The position numbers and the translations under genes are program-made. From positions 45,437 to 109,436 of the forward strand of contig NZ_CBCSIQ010000012.1 in assembly GCF_965139615.1 (NCBI RefSeq): a stretch of DNA of 64,000 nt, read 5' to 3'. Positions 49,650 to 58,104 of the stretch are shown piece by piece (the stretch's first letter is position 1; every line of letters begins with the position of its first letter). Source of the DNA: Kerstersia similis (GTDB lineage: Bacteria; Pseudomonadota; Gammaproteobacteria; Burkholderiales; Burkholderiaceae_B). The notes beneath the pieces are model-generated. The model was not told the DNA's origin and did no database searches. It saw only the letters and a program-made list of their open reading frames with translations.

Positions 49650-50348
49650 TCAGATCACCAGATGCTGCTCCAGCGTCTCCCGCCCCAATGCCTGCATGCG
49701 ACCATTCAAAACCACTTGCCCATGGTCCATGACCAGCACGGTATCGGCCACCTGCTCCAGAAAGGTCAGGTTCTGTTCCACGATCAGAAACCGCTGCCCC
49801 GCCGCCGCCCGTTCCCTGACCACAGCAGCCATCCGTTCGATGTTTTCCGGCTGCACGCCTTCCGTCGGTTCATCCAGCATGCACAGGTCGGCCTGCATTC
49901 CCAAGGTACGCACAAAGGCCAGCAGCTTGCGCTCGCCGCCACTCAGCGAACCTGCCGTTTGGGCCAGGCGCTCACGCAAACGGGGAAACAGATCAAAAAG
50001 TGCGTCATAACGGCTATCTGCCCGGCCTGCCGGATGGTGCAGCCAAAGATTGGCCTGCACGCTGAGATCACCGAAGACCACATTTTCCTGGGGAGAATAG
50101 ACCATGCCCAGTTCTCTGCGGCGATGCGCGGGCACCGTATCCAAACGCCGTCCTTGCCATTGGACCTGTCCCGCACTGAGTGGCAGGAAGCCGGCCAGCG
50201 CTTTGAGCAGCGTGCTTTTTCCCACTCCGTTACGCCCGAGTACAGCCAGCACTTCGCCAGGCCCGATCCGGCCCGAAACTTCTCTCACCACCACCGTGTC
50301 GCCGTAACCGCAACTCACGGCATCGAACTCGAAATCCGCCTGCGTCAT
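49650..50348 (-). CDS. Liv-type ABC transporter ATP-binding protein LivF
   Basis: A 232-residue ATPase. Walker A is LGRNGVGKSTLLKALAG (near residue 38), the signature AGSLSGGERKLLAFVRTL near 136, and Walker B LCMLDEPTEGVQP near 158. It resembles the LivF/UrtE half. Its start overlaps the upstream fusion gene by 4 bases. It is the last gene of the amidase-Liv operon. Confidence 0.93.
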   Translation of the reverse strand: MTQADFEFDAVSCGYGDTVVVREVSGRIGPGEVLAVLGRNGVGKSTLLKALAGFLPLSAGQVQWQGRRLDTVPAHRRRELGMVYSPQENVVFGDLSVQANLWLHHPAGRADSRYDALFDLFPRLRERLAQTAGSLSGGERKLLAFVRTLGMQADLCMLDEPTEGVQPENIERMAAVVRERAAAGQRFLIVEQNLTFLEQVADTVLVMDHGQVVLNGRMQALGRETLEQHLVI

Positions 50349-52138
50349 TTCCGCGCTCCCGCATAGACACTGCGCACCGCCGGGTCGGCCTGCATCTCCG
50401 CCAGGCTGCCCTGGGCCAGCAGAGTGCCCTGGTGCAGCACATAGACATCCCCTCCGATTTCCGCCACCGCCGTCAAGTCATGCTCGATCAGCAGCGCCGC
50501 CGCCCCCAGTTGCGCCACGACTTCGCAGATAGCGGTAATCATGCGGCGGGTTTCTGCTGGCGACAGCCCGGCGCATGGCTCATCCAGTAACAGCAAGTCA
50601 GGCTCGGGCAGAAGTGTCATGACCAGTTCCAGCGCCTGACGCTGCCCTTGCGACAAACTGCCTGCGGGGCTGTTCCAATGCGTCAAGAGCTCGGGAAAAC
50701 GCCGCAACAGCTCATCCAGCAATGCACTATGCCAGGCCAGCGGGGAACGGCGTACGGTATCCAGACCGCTCAGGCGCCCGGCCCAAAGTGCAATGGCGAT
50801 ATTCAGGCCAACGCTGAGCGCCGGGAACACAGATGGAATCTGCAACTTGCGCCCGACTCCCTGACGCGCCACCTGCCAGGCTGGCCGCCCCGTCATATTC
50901 CTTCCATTCACCCAGATGCTGCCGCTACGCACCGGCAAACGGCCCGTCATGACATTGAATGCCGAGGTTTTGCCCGCGCCATTAGGGCCGATCACGGCAC
51001 GGATCCCTGCCCCTTTCAGGCTGAAGCTCAAGCCATTGAGAATCCGTACCCCCGAACGTTGCACCTCTACCCCCTTGAAATGCAGGCTGGGCACTTGGGC
51101 ACGCGCAGGCGGCGCAGGCGCAGCGATGCCGCCAGGTTCGGCAGACAGAACCGGCGGAGCAAACAGGCCTGCCAGCCAGCCGACCAAGCCAGTAGGCATG
51201 AAGCGCACCACGGCAATGAAGATCAGCGCGACAAAGACTTCCCAATAGACGAAACTGTCGCGCAGCTCGGCCGAGACATAGCCGATCAGCACCGCCCCCA
51301 GCACAGCCCCGTAAGGGCTGGTCTTGCCGCCCACGGCAGCCCAGATCACAAACTCCGTGGACAGCACAAACCCCATGGCCTGTGGCGTGACAATTCCCTG
51401 ATGCAGGGCAAACAGCATGCCTGCCAAGGCCGCCAGCATGGCCGACAGCGCATAGGCTTTGGCCTTGATCCTGTCTGTGGCATAGCCAAACAGTTGCATC
51501 CGATCTTCATTCTGGGCAATGCCATCCCACAACACGCCCATAGGCCGCCGGATCAGCAAGCTGACGATCAGCGTGCTGGCCAGCACGGCCGCTGCCACCA
51601 GCCAGTAAAAACGGCCATAACGATCGAAGAACGCCCATTCCGGGATATCCACCATGCCGTTGAAGCCCCCCGTCACACTGCTCCATTGCTGCGCCGCCAG
51701 GAACCCCAGCATGGTCATGGCAAGAGTGATCAGCGAGAAATACGGGCCGCTGCTCTGATTACGGGCAAAGATCAGTCGGGCAATTCCCCAGGCCAGTACC
51801 GCGGGCAACACCAGCGCCCCCAACAGCCCCAGCAACCACAGGGGTTCGCTTTCCCCGGCTTTCAATGCCGCGCCCGCCAAATAGGCGCCCAGGCCGAAAA
51901 ACAGCGCATGCCCCAATGGCAGGAAGCCCAGGCGCCCCCAGCACAAGGCCACGCCTTGCGTGGCGATGCCGTAAATCAGAAAAAGCGCGATCTGATAGGC
52001 AAAGAACTCCCCGCCCAGTACAGGTGTCACCACCAGCGCCAGCACCAGGATCAGCGGCGGCAGCCAACGCCGGACAAGCATGGAGCGCCTGGCGGGTACC
52101 AGAGGCAGAGGCGGATCAGCGACGTGAGAAGAGACCAT
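50345..52138 (-). CDS. Fused Liv-type permease and ATP-binding protein (LivM-LivG fusion)
   Basis: A 597-residue fusion. Residues 20-325 are a LivM-type permease with about ten hydrophobic segments (WGRLGFLPLGHALFFGLGAYLAG; FVIWAAVGGKTSPYGAVLGAVLIG). A Pro/Ala linker (about 333-350) leads to a LivG-type ATPase with Walker A IGPNGAGKT at 383-391, signature SLSQGQRQALELV near 500, and Walker B LLLLDEPCAGLSP near 520. Both halves look intact. It overlaps the livH-type gene by 23 bases and livF by 4. Confidence 0.93.
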   Translation of the reverse strand: MVSSHVADPPLPLVPARRSMLVRRWLPPLILVLALVVTPVLGGEFFAYQIALFLIYGIATQGVALCWGRLGFLPLGHALFFGLGAYLAGAALKAGESEPLWLLGLLGALVLPAVLAWGIARLIFARNQSSGPYFSLITLAMTMLGFLAAQQWSSVTGGFNGMVDIPEWAFFDRYGRFYWLVAAAVLASTLIVSLLIRRPMGVLWDGIAQNEDRMQLFGYATDRIKAKAYALSAMLAALAGMLFALHQGIVTPQAMGFVLSTEFVIWAAVGGKTSPYGAVLGAVLIGYVSAELRDSFVYWEVFVALIFIAVVRFMPTGLVGWLAGLFAPPVLSAEPGGIAAPAPPARAQVPSLHFKGVEVQRSGVRILNGLSFSLKGAGIRAVIGPNGAGKTSAFNVMTGRLPVRSGSIWVNGRNMTGRPAWQVARQGVGRKLQIPSVFPALSVGLNIAIALWAGRLSGLDTVRRSPLAWHSALLDELLRRFPELLTHWNSPAGSLSQGQRQALELVMTLLPEPDLLLLDEPCAGLSPAETRRMITAICEVVAQLGAAALLIEHDLTAVAEIGGDVYVLHQGTLLAQGSLAEMQADPAVRSVYAGARK

Positions 52139-52970
52139 TGGGTTTAAGCCACAAGAAGAGAATCGAAATCACCAGAACCACGGCATAGCCGCTGGTCTGC
52201 CCCGCAATACTGCTTACAACGGCTTGCGAACCGCCGATCACGCCGACACCGCCCGCGAACCCGCTCAATGTTCCCAAGCCACCTACCACCAGCACGAAAA
52301 ATGCGTCCAGCAGATAATCCAGGCCCATGCCCGGCTCTATCCGCACCAGGGGGGCCAGCAGCACGCCTGCCGCTCCCGCCAGCATGACGCCGACGACAAA
52401 GGTCTGCGATGCCAGCCGCCGCGTATCTATGCCCAGCGCCTGCGCCAGCACCGGATTACCCGTCATGGCGCGCACCCGCAGGCCAGCGGCACTGCGCCGG
52501 TACCACAGCACCAGGGCCACCATCAGCACAACAGCCAGTACGATCAGGCTCAGGCGATAGACCGGATACTGCGTCTCTCCCAGGGAAAATGGCATGGTCA
52601 GGCTGCTTTCCACATGACGGTAGCCCTTGCCCCAGATCGCCTCCACCAATTTGCGCAACAGCATGGCCAGCGCCCAGGTTGCCAGCAGCGTGTCGAATGG
52701 CCGGGCATACAGGGGCCGCACCAACCAGCGCTCCACCGCCCAGCCCAGCAGCGCACACCCGGCAAGCGCCAGGGGCAAGGCCGTGACCAACGGCCAACCC
52801 CACTGCTGTACCGTCACGACGGCATAGGCGCCCAGCATGACGAACTCGCCATGCGCCATGTTCAAGACCCCCAGGAGGCCGAACACCACCGCCAGGCCCA
52901 GCGTTGCCAACATCAGGGTGGCCAGTTCATAGGCCAGATTCAGCCCGTGCAGCAGCAAGTCTGTTTCCAT
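52116..52970 (-). CDS. Liv-type ABC transporter permease LivH
   Basis: A 284-residue permease. It carries LGLAVVFGLLGVLNMAHGEFVMLGAYAVV (residues 23-51) and the coupling region DYLLDAFFVLVVGGLGTLSGFAGG near 225-248. Sequence character is closer to the urea/short-chain-amide (UrtB/FmdE) branch than to leucine LivH. It follows the binding-protein gene by 5 bases. Confidence 0.92.
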   Translation of the reverse strand: METDLLLHGLNLAYELATLMLATLGLAVVFGLLGVLNMAHGEFVMLGAYAVVTVQQWGWPLVTALPLALAGCALLGWAVERWLVRPLYARPFDTLLATWALAMLLRKLVEAIWGKGYRHVESSLTMPFSLGETQYPVYRLSLIVLAVVLMVALVLWYRRSAAGLRVRAMTGNPVLAQALGIDTRRLASQTFVVGVMLAGAAGVLLAPLVRIEPGMGLDYLLDAFFVLVVGGLGTLSGFAGGVGVIGGSQAVVSSIAGQTSGYAVVLVISILFLWLKPNGLFSRR

Positions 52971-52975
52971 CGCGG

Positions 52976-54127
52976 TTACACCTTGCAGTCCTGGCCGGCC
53001 GGCACACTGGTAAAGGTTTCCAAGACCCGGAAGCCATGCTCGCCCACCTCTGCCACATAGATATCCTGGGCGACATGCCTGCCGCCAAAAGTGACCTCAC
53101 CACGCGGCCCGCGGTATCGGGTACCGTCGCTGGCCGCATCCATGGCAGCCACCTCCAGCGAACCGGCCTGGTTGGCCAAGGCCTCCAGTGCCAGCAGGCC
53201 TTCATAGGTAGATTCCGCAATACCACTCATCATGGGCGCCTGAGCACCGAAACGGCTGGCATAGGCCTCGGCAAACTCCTTGGCATCCGGTGTTTCCAGA
53301 TTGGCAAAATAACCGGCGCTGGAATACAGATTGCGGGCGTTGGCTGCGCCCATCCCTGCCAGGGTGTTCTCCTCGATCAAGGTACCCAGGCGCAATGCCT
53401 GATCCGCCAGGCCGAAACTGGCAAAGGCCTTGTTGAAACTCACCGATGCACCGCCCACCAACGAAACCAGCACGGCATCCGCACCGCTATCCCGGATGCG
53501 TGCCAGGCTCGCATCGAAGTTATCGACCGTGAACGGCAGGAACTCTTCGCCTACGATTTCGGCCCCGGTCTGAGCGATATAGGTTTTTGCTGCTGCGTGA
53601 GTATTGCGGCCCCAGACATAGTCATTGCCGATCAAATACCACTTCTTGGGCTGACGCTGGCTGGCAAGCCAAGGGATGACGGGCGCCAATTGCTGCTGCG
53701 GCGTTTCACCAATCGCATAAACCCCCGGCGCACAGCTGCCCCCTTCGTTGACGGGGGTATAAATAAAGGGGATCTTGCCCTTCAGCATGCCGGCAATCGC
53801 TCCGCGCACGGCGCTATCATGCTGCCCGACCAGCGCCACCGCCCCCTGCCCCTTCCAGAGCCGCAACGCGGCCTGCGCTGCTTCCGCAGGCGGCAGGCCG
53901 GCATCGCCAAACAACAGTTCCACCGGCCTGCCGAGAATGCCGCCACGCGCATTGATGCGCTCTGCCGCCAGCTCGGCGCTGGCACGCGATGCCGGGCCGA
54001 ACATGCCTGCCGGACCGCTCTGCGGAATCATGACTGCGACTTTAATGGGTGCCGCCGCCCAGGCGGCCGACCAACAACTGGCAGCCGCCAGCACACCTGC
54101 TGTTTGAAGAAATAGACGTCGATTCAT
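52976..54127 (-). CDS. Periplasmic amide/urea-type substrate-binding protein
   Basis: A 383-residue Peripla_BP_5/6 protein with a signal peptide (MNRRLFLQTAGVLAAASCWSAAWA). The mature protein opens APIKVAVMIPQSGPAGMFGPASRASAELAAERINARGGILGRPVELLFGDAG and contains YTPVNEGGSCAPGVYAIGETPQQQLAPVIPWL, a pattern seen in AmiC, UrtA and FmdD proteins that bind small amides or urea. It lies between the amidase gene and its permeases, supporting an amide ligand. The exact ligand is unknown. Confidence 0.88.
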   Translation of the reverse strand: MNRRLFLQTAGVLAAASCWSAAWAAAPIKVAVMIPQSGPAGMFGPASRASAELAAERINARGGILGRPVELLFGDAGLPPAEAAQAALRLWKGQGAVALVGQHDSAVRGAIAGMLKGKIPFIYTPVNEGGSCAPGVYAIGETPQQQLAPVIPWLASQRQPKKWYLIGNDYVWGRNTHAAAKTYIAQTGAEIVGEEFLPFTVDNFDASLARIRDSGADAVLVSLVGGASVSFNKAFASFGLADQALRLGTLIEENTLAGMGAANARNLYSSAGYFANLETPDAKEFAEAYASRFGAQAPMMSGIAESTYEGLLALEALANQAGSLEVAAMDAASDGTRYRGPRGEVTFGGRHVAQDIYVAEVGEHGFRVLETFTSVPAGQDCKV

Positions 54128-54169
54128 GATTATCTCCGTGAACTAAACAACAAACCCGTCCTGAAAAAT

Positions 54170-55591
54170 TCAGGCCGCCTGCCAGCTGGCACGCAATGCT
54201 GCCGGCAAGGGCTGACGTGGCCAGACACGCTCCAGCGCCATCCCTATGGCCAGCACCTGCTTATCCGTACCCGGCAAACCATCTATCTCCATCCCGACCG
54301 GCAGGCCCTGGCTCACGCCTACCGGCATGGACAGCCCCGGCAAGCCAGCATGGCTGCCCGGATCGGTATTTCGGGTAATGGCCGGGAACAAAGGCAGGGA
54401 ACGCCCCTGAATCCTGATTTCGTCATCCTCGCCAATACGCGGCGCAGTACACGGCACCGTGGGAAACACCACGGCCGCGACATCCGCCGCCGCAAAAGCG
54501 GCGCGATAGCTGGCCTGCAACTGCTCACGCCCGCGCTCGGCCAGACGCAACCCATCCTGTGTGATCGCAGCGCCTGCCCGCAGGCCATGCAAAAGCTCAC
54601 GAACGTCCGGGCTACCCACCTGTGCCAGCATCTCTGCAAAATCGACGCTAGCCCCCCGTTCCTGCAGGTAGCGAGGCATATCTCGCTGGAACTCAAACAA
54701 CACTTCCGCAAAATTCGCCTGTGCATCCAGTCTGTCCAGGCCCTCAAATCGCATCGGCACCAGCACCACACCCGCCTCACGCAGCTGTGCCAATGCTGCC
54801 TGGGCGACCGCCTCCACCTCAGGCGTCAGCCCCTGCCAAAATACATCCGGCACCCCCAGCCTCAGCCCACGCAAAGCCATCTCAGGCAAAGGCGTCCAAT
54901 CCTCTGTCAGCACGCTATCGAGCAACGCCAGGTCTGCCACGCTGTGCGCCAGGGGCCCGGCGACATCCCGCTTGGCGGCAATCGGCGCCACCCCAGCACT
55001 ACTGCCGCGCCCCAGGCTGGGCCGAAAGCCGGCAATGCCGCAAAATGCCGCAGGAATGCGCACCGAGCCGCCGGTATCGGTACCGATGGCTGCCGGCGCC
55101 AACCCTGCCGCCACCACCGCACCGGAACCACCGCTGCTACCACCGGGCGAATGCTCGGGATGCCAAGGATTGCGGATGGCGCCCGTCACGGCGTTATTGG
55201 ACGTCACCCCAAAGGCCAGCTCATGCATGCCGGCCTTCCCAGGAATCAGCGCCCCCGCGGCACGCAGCCGCTGCACCAGCACAGCATCACGTTTTGCCGG
55301 ATGACCGTGCAGTGCACGCGTACCATTGCCGCATGCAAACCCCAAGGCGTCGATATTGTCTTTCAGCGCAATCGGCACGCCCAGCAACGGCAGCCGCTCT
55401 CCTGCGGCCAGCCTCGCATCGGCAGCCTGCGCCTGGCGACGCAGCTCGTCTGCATCAAAAGCCACATAGGCGTTCAGCCTTTCTGACTGCTGTGTCCTGG
55501 CTATCCACTGTTCTGCCAAGCCCGAGCTGCTTACCTGCCCGGCGGCCAACGCATCGCGTATCGCCAGGACTGTGCCATCCATCCAATCCAT
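54170..55591 (-). CDS. Amidase-signature family hydrolase
   Basis: A 473-residue amide hydrolase with a Ser-cisSer-Lys triad. The Lys is in GVPIALKDNIDALGFACGNGT near residues 72-92, and the signature SPGGSSGGSGAVVAAGLAPAAIGTDTGGSVRIPAAFCGIAGFRPS (near 145-190) carries both Ser residues. The start at 55591 has a GGGAGG site; a TTG 12 bases upstream is rejected. It is the first gene of the amidase-Liv operon, and its upstream region holds a lux-box-like palindrome. The cytoplasmic enzyme would hydrolyse the amide imported by the transporter. Confidence 0.92.
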   Translation of the reverse strand: MDWMDGTVLAIRDALAAGQVSSSGLAEQWIARTQQSERLNAYVAFDADELRRQAQAADARLAAGERLPLLGVPIALKDNIDALGFACGNGTRALHGHPAKRDAVLVQRLRAAGALIPGKAGMHELAFGVTSNNAVTGAIRNPWHPEHSPGGSSGGSGAVVAAGLAPAAIGTDTGGSVRIPAAFCGIAGFRPSLGRGSSAGVAPIAAKRDVAGPLAHSVADLALLDSVLTEDWTPLPEMALRGLRLGVPDVFWQGLTPEVEAVAQAALAQLREAGVVLVPMRFEGLDRLDAQANFAEVLFEFQRDMPRYLQERGASVDFAEMLAQVGSPDVRELLHGLRAGAAITQDGLRLAERGREQLQASYRAAFAAADVAAVVFPTVPCTAPRIGEDDEIRIQGRSLPLFPAITRNTDPGSHAGLPGLSMPVGVSQGLPVGMEIDGLPGTDKQVLAIGMALERVWPRQPLPAALRASWQAA

Positions 55592-55617
55592 GCATCCTCC
55601 CAATCAGAATGATGCTT

Positions 55618-55664
55618 AGCGTAGAGAAAGCCGGGTTGATGCACACCTATCAGGATTGATAGGT
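55618..55664 (-). promoter_or_regulatory. Lux-box-like operator and promoter of the amidase operon
   Basis: The 20-base palindrome ACCTATCAGGATTGATAGGT (55645-55664) has perfect 8-base arms and matches the classical lux-box layout, ACCT(N12)AGGT with GGAT at its centre. On the minus strand a -10-like TACGCT lies at 55623-55618, so the palindrome would cover the -35 region, as in LuxR-activated promoters. The box is 54 bases upstream of the amidase ATG and 200 bases before the divergent luxR-type gene. Confidence 0.7.
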
Positions 55665-55863
55665 GTCCTTGCCACGCCGTCGGCCGCATCGCCGGATGGA
55701 TGCGCCGTCCTGGTTCGCCTTTCTTTGGTGGATGTGTCTCGGCTGGCACTCGCCTTCTGGTAATTCCCAATATCCGTGCTGGAAAAGCGTTTTTAAGATG
55801 AAAGTTCCGCTTGAACCTTGCTGGCGCCCGTCCGCTCCCTGGCGTCACTGCGTGAACCGCACC

Positions 55864-56658
55864 ATGTATCTCTCGTCCAACCAATCCCGCGCACTTGGCC
55901 AGGCCATGCAGTTGATGGCGCAGGCTGACGACGCAGACACGTTGCGTGAAGCGTTGGGCATCCCGCTGCTGGAATTGCTGGGCGCAGACAATTACGTCTC
56001 CATGGTGTGGGACCCGGATACCGAGCGCTTCGCGCGCCCGGTCGCGCAAAACATGCCCGCATGCCAGCTACGCGCCTGGGACGAGTATTACCGCTTCGTT
56101 GACCCGCTGACCTTTGCCATGATGGAGCGGCGACGCCCCACTGTCGCCACACAGGTACTGGCGCAAAACGACCTCAACCGCACGGAATTCTTCAACGATT
56201 TCCTGCAGGTAGAGCGCCTGCACTGGGGCATCAATATATATTTCTTCTCTGAAGAACGCTGCCTGGGAGATTTCCGCATCTGGCGCCGCCGCGAACGAGG
56301 CAACTTTGACGCCGCGGAAATCGAACTGCTGCGCATGCTGGAACCCAGCCTGACCGCCACCCTGGATCGCCTGCAAGGCGGCCACCCGCCCAAGGCCCGG
56401 TTTGAATCCGTCCCTGACGCCCCGGCCCTGCTGCGCCAGCATGCCCAGCTCAGCCCGCGCGAAGCCGACGTTGCCTGGCTGGTTGCCTGCGGTTGCCCGG
56501 ACAAGCAAATTGCCCAACGGCTGAACGTCGGCCTGCCCACAGTCCGGTTCCACCTGGCCAATATCTTCCGCAAGCTACGTGCGGACAACCGGGCGGGCGT
56601 CGCTGCGCGTGTGCAGGCGCTGGTGGAAAGCCGCCACCATGCCGGCCTGTCCGCCTGA
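55864..56658 (+). CDS. LuxR-type transcriptional regulator (solo)
   Basis: A 264-residue regulator with start at 55864 (MYLSSNQSRALGQAMQLM); longer starts add a Trp/Pro-rich leader without homology. Residues 20-175 form a sensor domain with a WDEYYRFVDPLT segment, partly like the autoinducer-binding motif (W, Y, DP), but the second conserved Trp of AHL pockets is absent. Residues 195-255 are the GerE-type helix-turn-helix (LSPREADVAWLVACGCPDKQIAQRLNVGLPTVRFHLANIFRKL). No luxI homologue lies in the window. It is divergent from the amidase-Liv operon. Confidence 0.9.
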   Translation: MYLSSNQSRALGQAMQLMAQADDADTLREALGIPLLELLGADNYVSMVWDPDTERFARPVAQNMPACQLRAWDEYYRFVDPLTFAMMERRRPTVATQVLAQNDLNRTEFFNDFLQVERLHWGINIYFFSEERCLGDFRIWRRRERGNFDAAEIELLRMLEPSLTATLDRLQGGHPPKARFESVPDAPALLRQHAQLSPREADVAWLVACGCPDKQIAQRLNVGLPTVRFHLANIFRKLRADNRAGVAARVQALVESRHHAGLSA

Positions 56659-56735
56659 CTCACCGCACCCGGCCATCCCGCCATCCCACAGGCGAGCGCA
56701 GGAAAACGGCAGGCGGAAGAACCTGGCCTGGCAAG

Positions 56736-57059
56736 CTAGCGTTGCGCCACCGCCCCCGACAACAAACCGCGTCGCTGAAACCAGATTTCCAACGGCCATG
56801 TCACCAGCGGCGGAATAGCTGCCAGCACCGCCAGCCAGGCATCGCTGGCCTGCCAGCGCAGACGTTTGGCCGCCACGATCGCCACGACGAAATAAACGAT
56901 GAACGCCACACCATGCAAGCGTCCGAACCACCAGACCACCTGATCTGTCGTTCCTGGGCCGTACTTGAGGTACATCCCCAGCAGCAGACCGGCCCAGGTA
57001 ATTGCCTCTATCAATGCGCATACCTTGAACAGCCTTGCGATCCCGGACTGCTGTGCCAT
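56736..57059 (-). CDS. DUF3817 family integral membrane protein
   Basis: A 107-residue protein with three hydrophobic segments. It starts at 57059 (MAQQSGIARLFKVCALIEAITWAGLLLGMYLKY), and the motif GRLHGVAFIVYFVVAIVAAKRLRW plus LAAIPPLVTWPLEIWFQRR identifies DUF3817. A GGTGGA site precedes the ATG. It follows the ACR3-like transporter gene by 29 bases. Function unknown. Confidence 0.88.
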   Translation of the reverse strand: MAQQSGIARLFKVCALIEAITWAGLLLGMYLKYGPGTTDQVVWWFGRLHGVAFIVYFVVAIVAAKRLRWQASDAWLAVLAAIPPLVTWPLEIWFQRRGLLSGAVAQR

Positions 57060-57088
57060 AAATCCACCCATTTCGATGACGATGAGAA

Positions 57089-58099
57089 TCAATCCGGAAT
57101 TGTAGCCCGCGATACCGGACCGGCGATAGCGCAGCACTGCGCCTCTTTTCTCAACAGCAAGTGGCGCAGCAAAGCCAGATGGGGAAACTCCAGCAACATG
57201 CCGGCCACAATCGCGGCATACACCAGTGGCTGCCCCGGCAGCACGGCCATTGTGACGGCCAGCATCAATGGCGCATTGCGCGCCGCCAGTGTCATCGTCA
57301 ACAGAACATGCTCGGGATACCTCAGGGCACACCGACGGCTGGCCCACTCGCCAAGCAGATAGGTCGAGGCAAAAAACAGCATGGCCCCCAGCAACAGAAA
57401 AGCAAAATTTTCAGCCTGGGTGACAATCACCGCGATATTCGCCGAGAAAATTTCCCATACCAGGACAGCCAGCATCCAAGGCACCAGACGGTCGGCCCCA
57501 TCCAGCACCTGCTGAAAACGGCCTTCACTCAGGCGCCAGCGCAACCCTTGACGCAACAGCACGGCTAGCATCAAGGGCAACAGAAACCATTGCCATAACG
57601 TCACCCACGGCATACTGACATCCAGCGCCGCCGCCTGCCCGGCAAACAACGGCAGATAGACCGGATACAGCAACAGCTGCAAGGCCATATTGAAAGGAAT
57701 CAACGCCGTTCCCAAGGCCACGTTCCCCCCGGCCAGACGCGTGAAACCCAGAAACCAATCCGTGCATGGCGCCAAAAAATAAATCGTCAGCCCCAGCATC
57801 AACAAAGGCTGCCCCGGCAGCACCAGCCAGGCAATGGCATACCCCAGCCAGGGCACGACTGCAAAATTCAGCACCACGGCCAGGACCAGGAACCCGGCCT
57901 GGGCAGCAGACCTGCCTGCCCCACCACGACGCCCCGGCACACCAAACAGCAGCAAGACCACCAGGCACAACAGCGTCGCATCAACCTTGACCTCCAGCCA
58001 GGCGGCGGCCTGCGGCGCCAACTGGCCAGTCAGCGCCCCACCCAGCATCGCTGCTATCAGCAACAGGGACACTCCCACACCCGGCCATTGCCGGCTCAT
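57089..58099 (-). CDS. ACR3/bile-acid-symporter-like transporter (arsenic resistance family)
   Basis: A 336-residue membrane protein with ten hydrophobic segments. The motif YFLAPCTDWFLGFTRLAGGNVALGTALIPFNMALQLLLYPVYLPLF near residues 115-160 contains the Cys corresponding to the essential thiol of ACR3 arsenite exporters. The start at 58099 (MSRQWPG) lies just past the upstream gene's stop, so the two genes are coupled. Arsenite as substrate is plausible but other sodium-coupled substrates occur in this superfamily. Confidence 0.8.
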   Translation of the reverse strand: MSRQWPGVGVSLLLIAAMLGGALTGQLAPQAAAWLEVKVDATLLCLVVLLLFGVPGRRGGAGRSAAQAGFLVLAVVLNFAVVPWLGYAIAWLVLPGQPLLMLGLTIYFLAPCTDWFLGFTRLAGGNVALGTALIPFNMALQLLLYPVYLPLFAGQAAALDVSMPWVTLWQWFLLPLMLAVLLRQGLRWRLSEGRFQQVLDGADRLVPWMLAVLVWEIFSANIAVIVTQAENFAFLLLGAMLFFASTYLLGEWASRRCALRYPEHVLLTMTLAARNAPLMLAVTMAVLPGQPLVYAAIVAGMLLEFPHLALLRHLLLRKEAQCCAIAGPVSRATIPD

Positions 58100-58104
58100 C
58101 CTCT

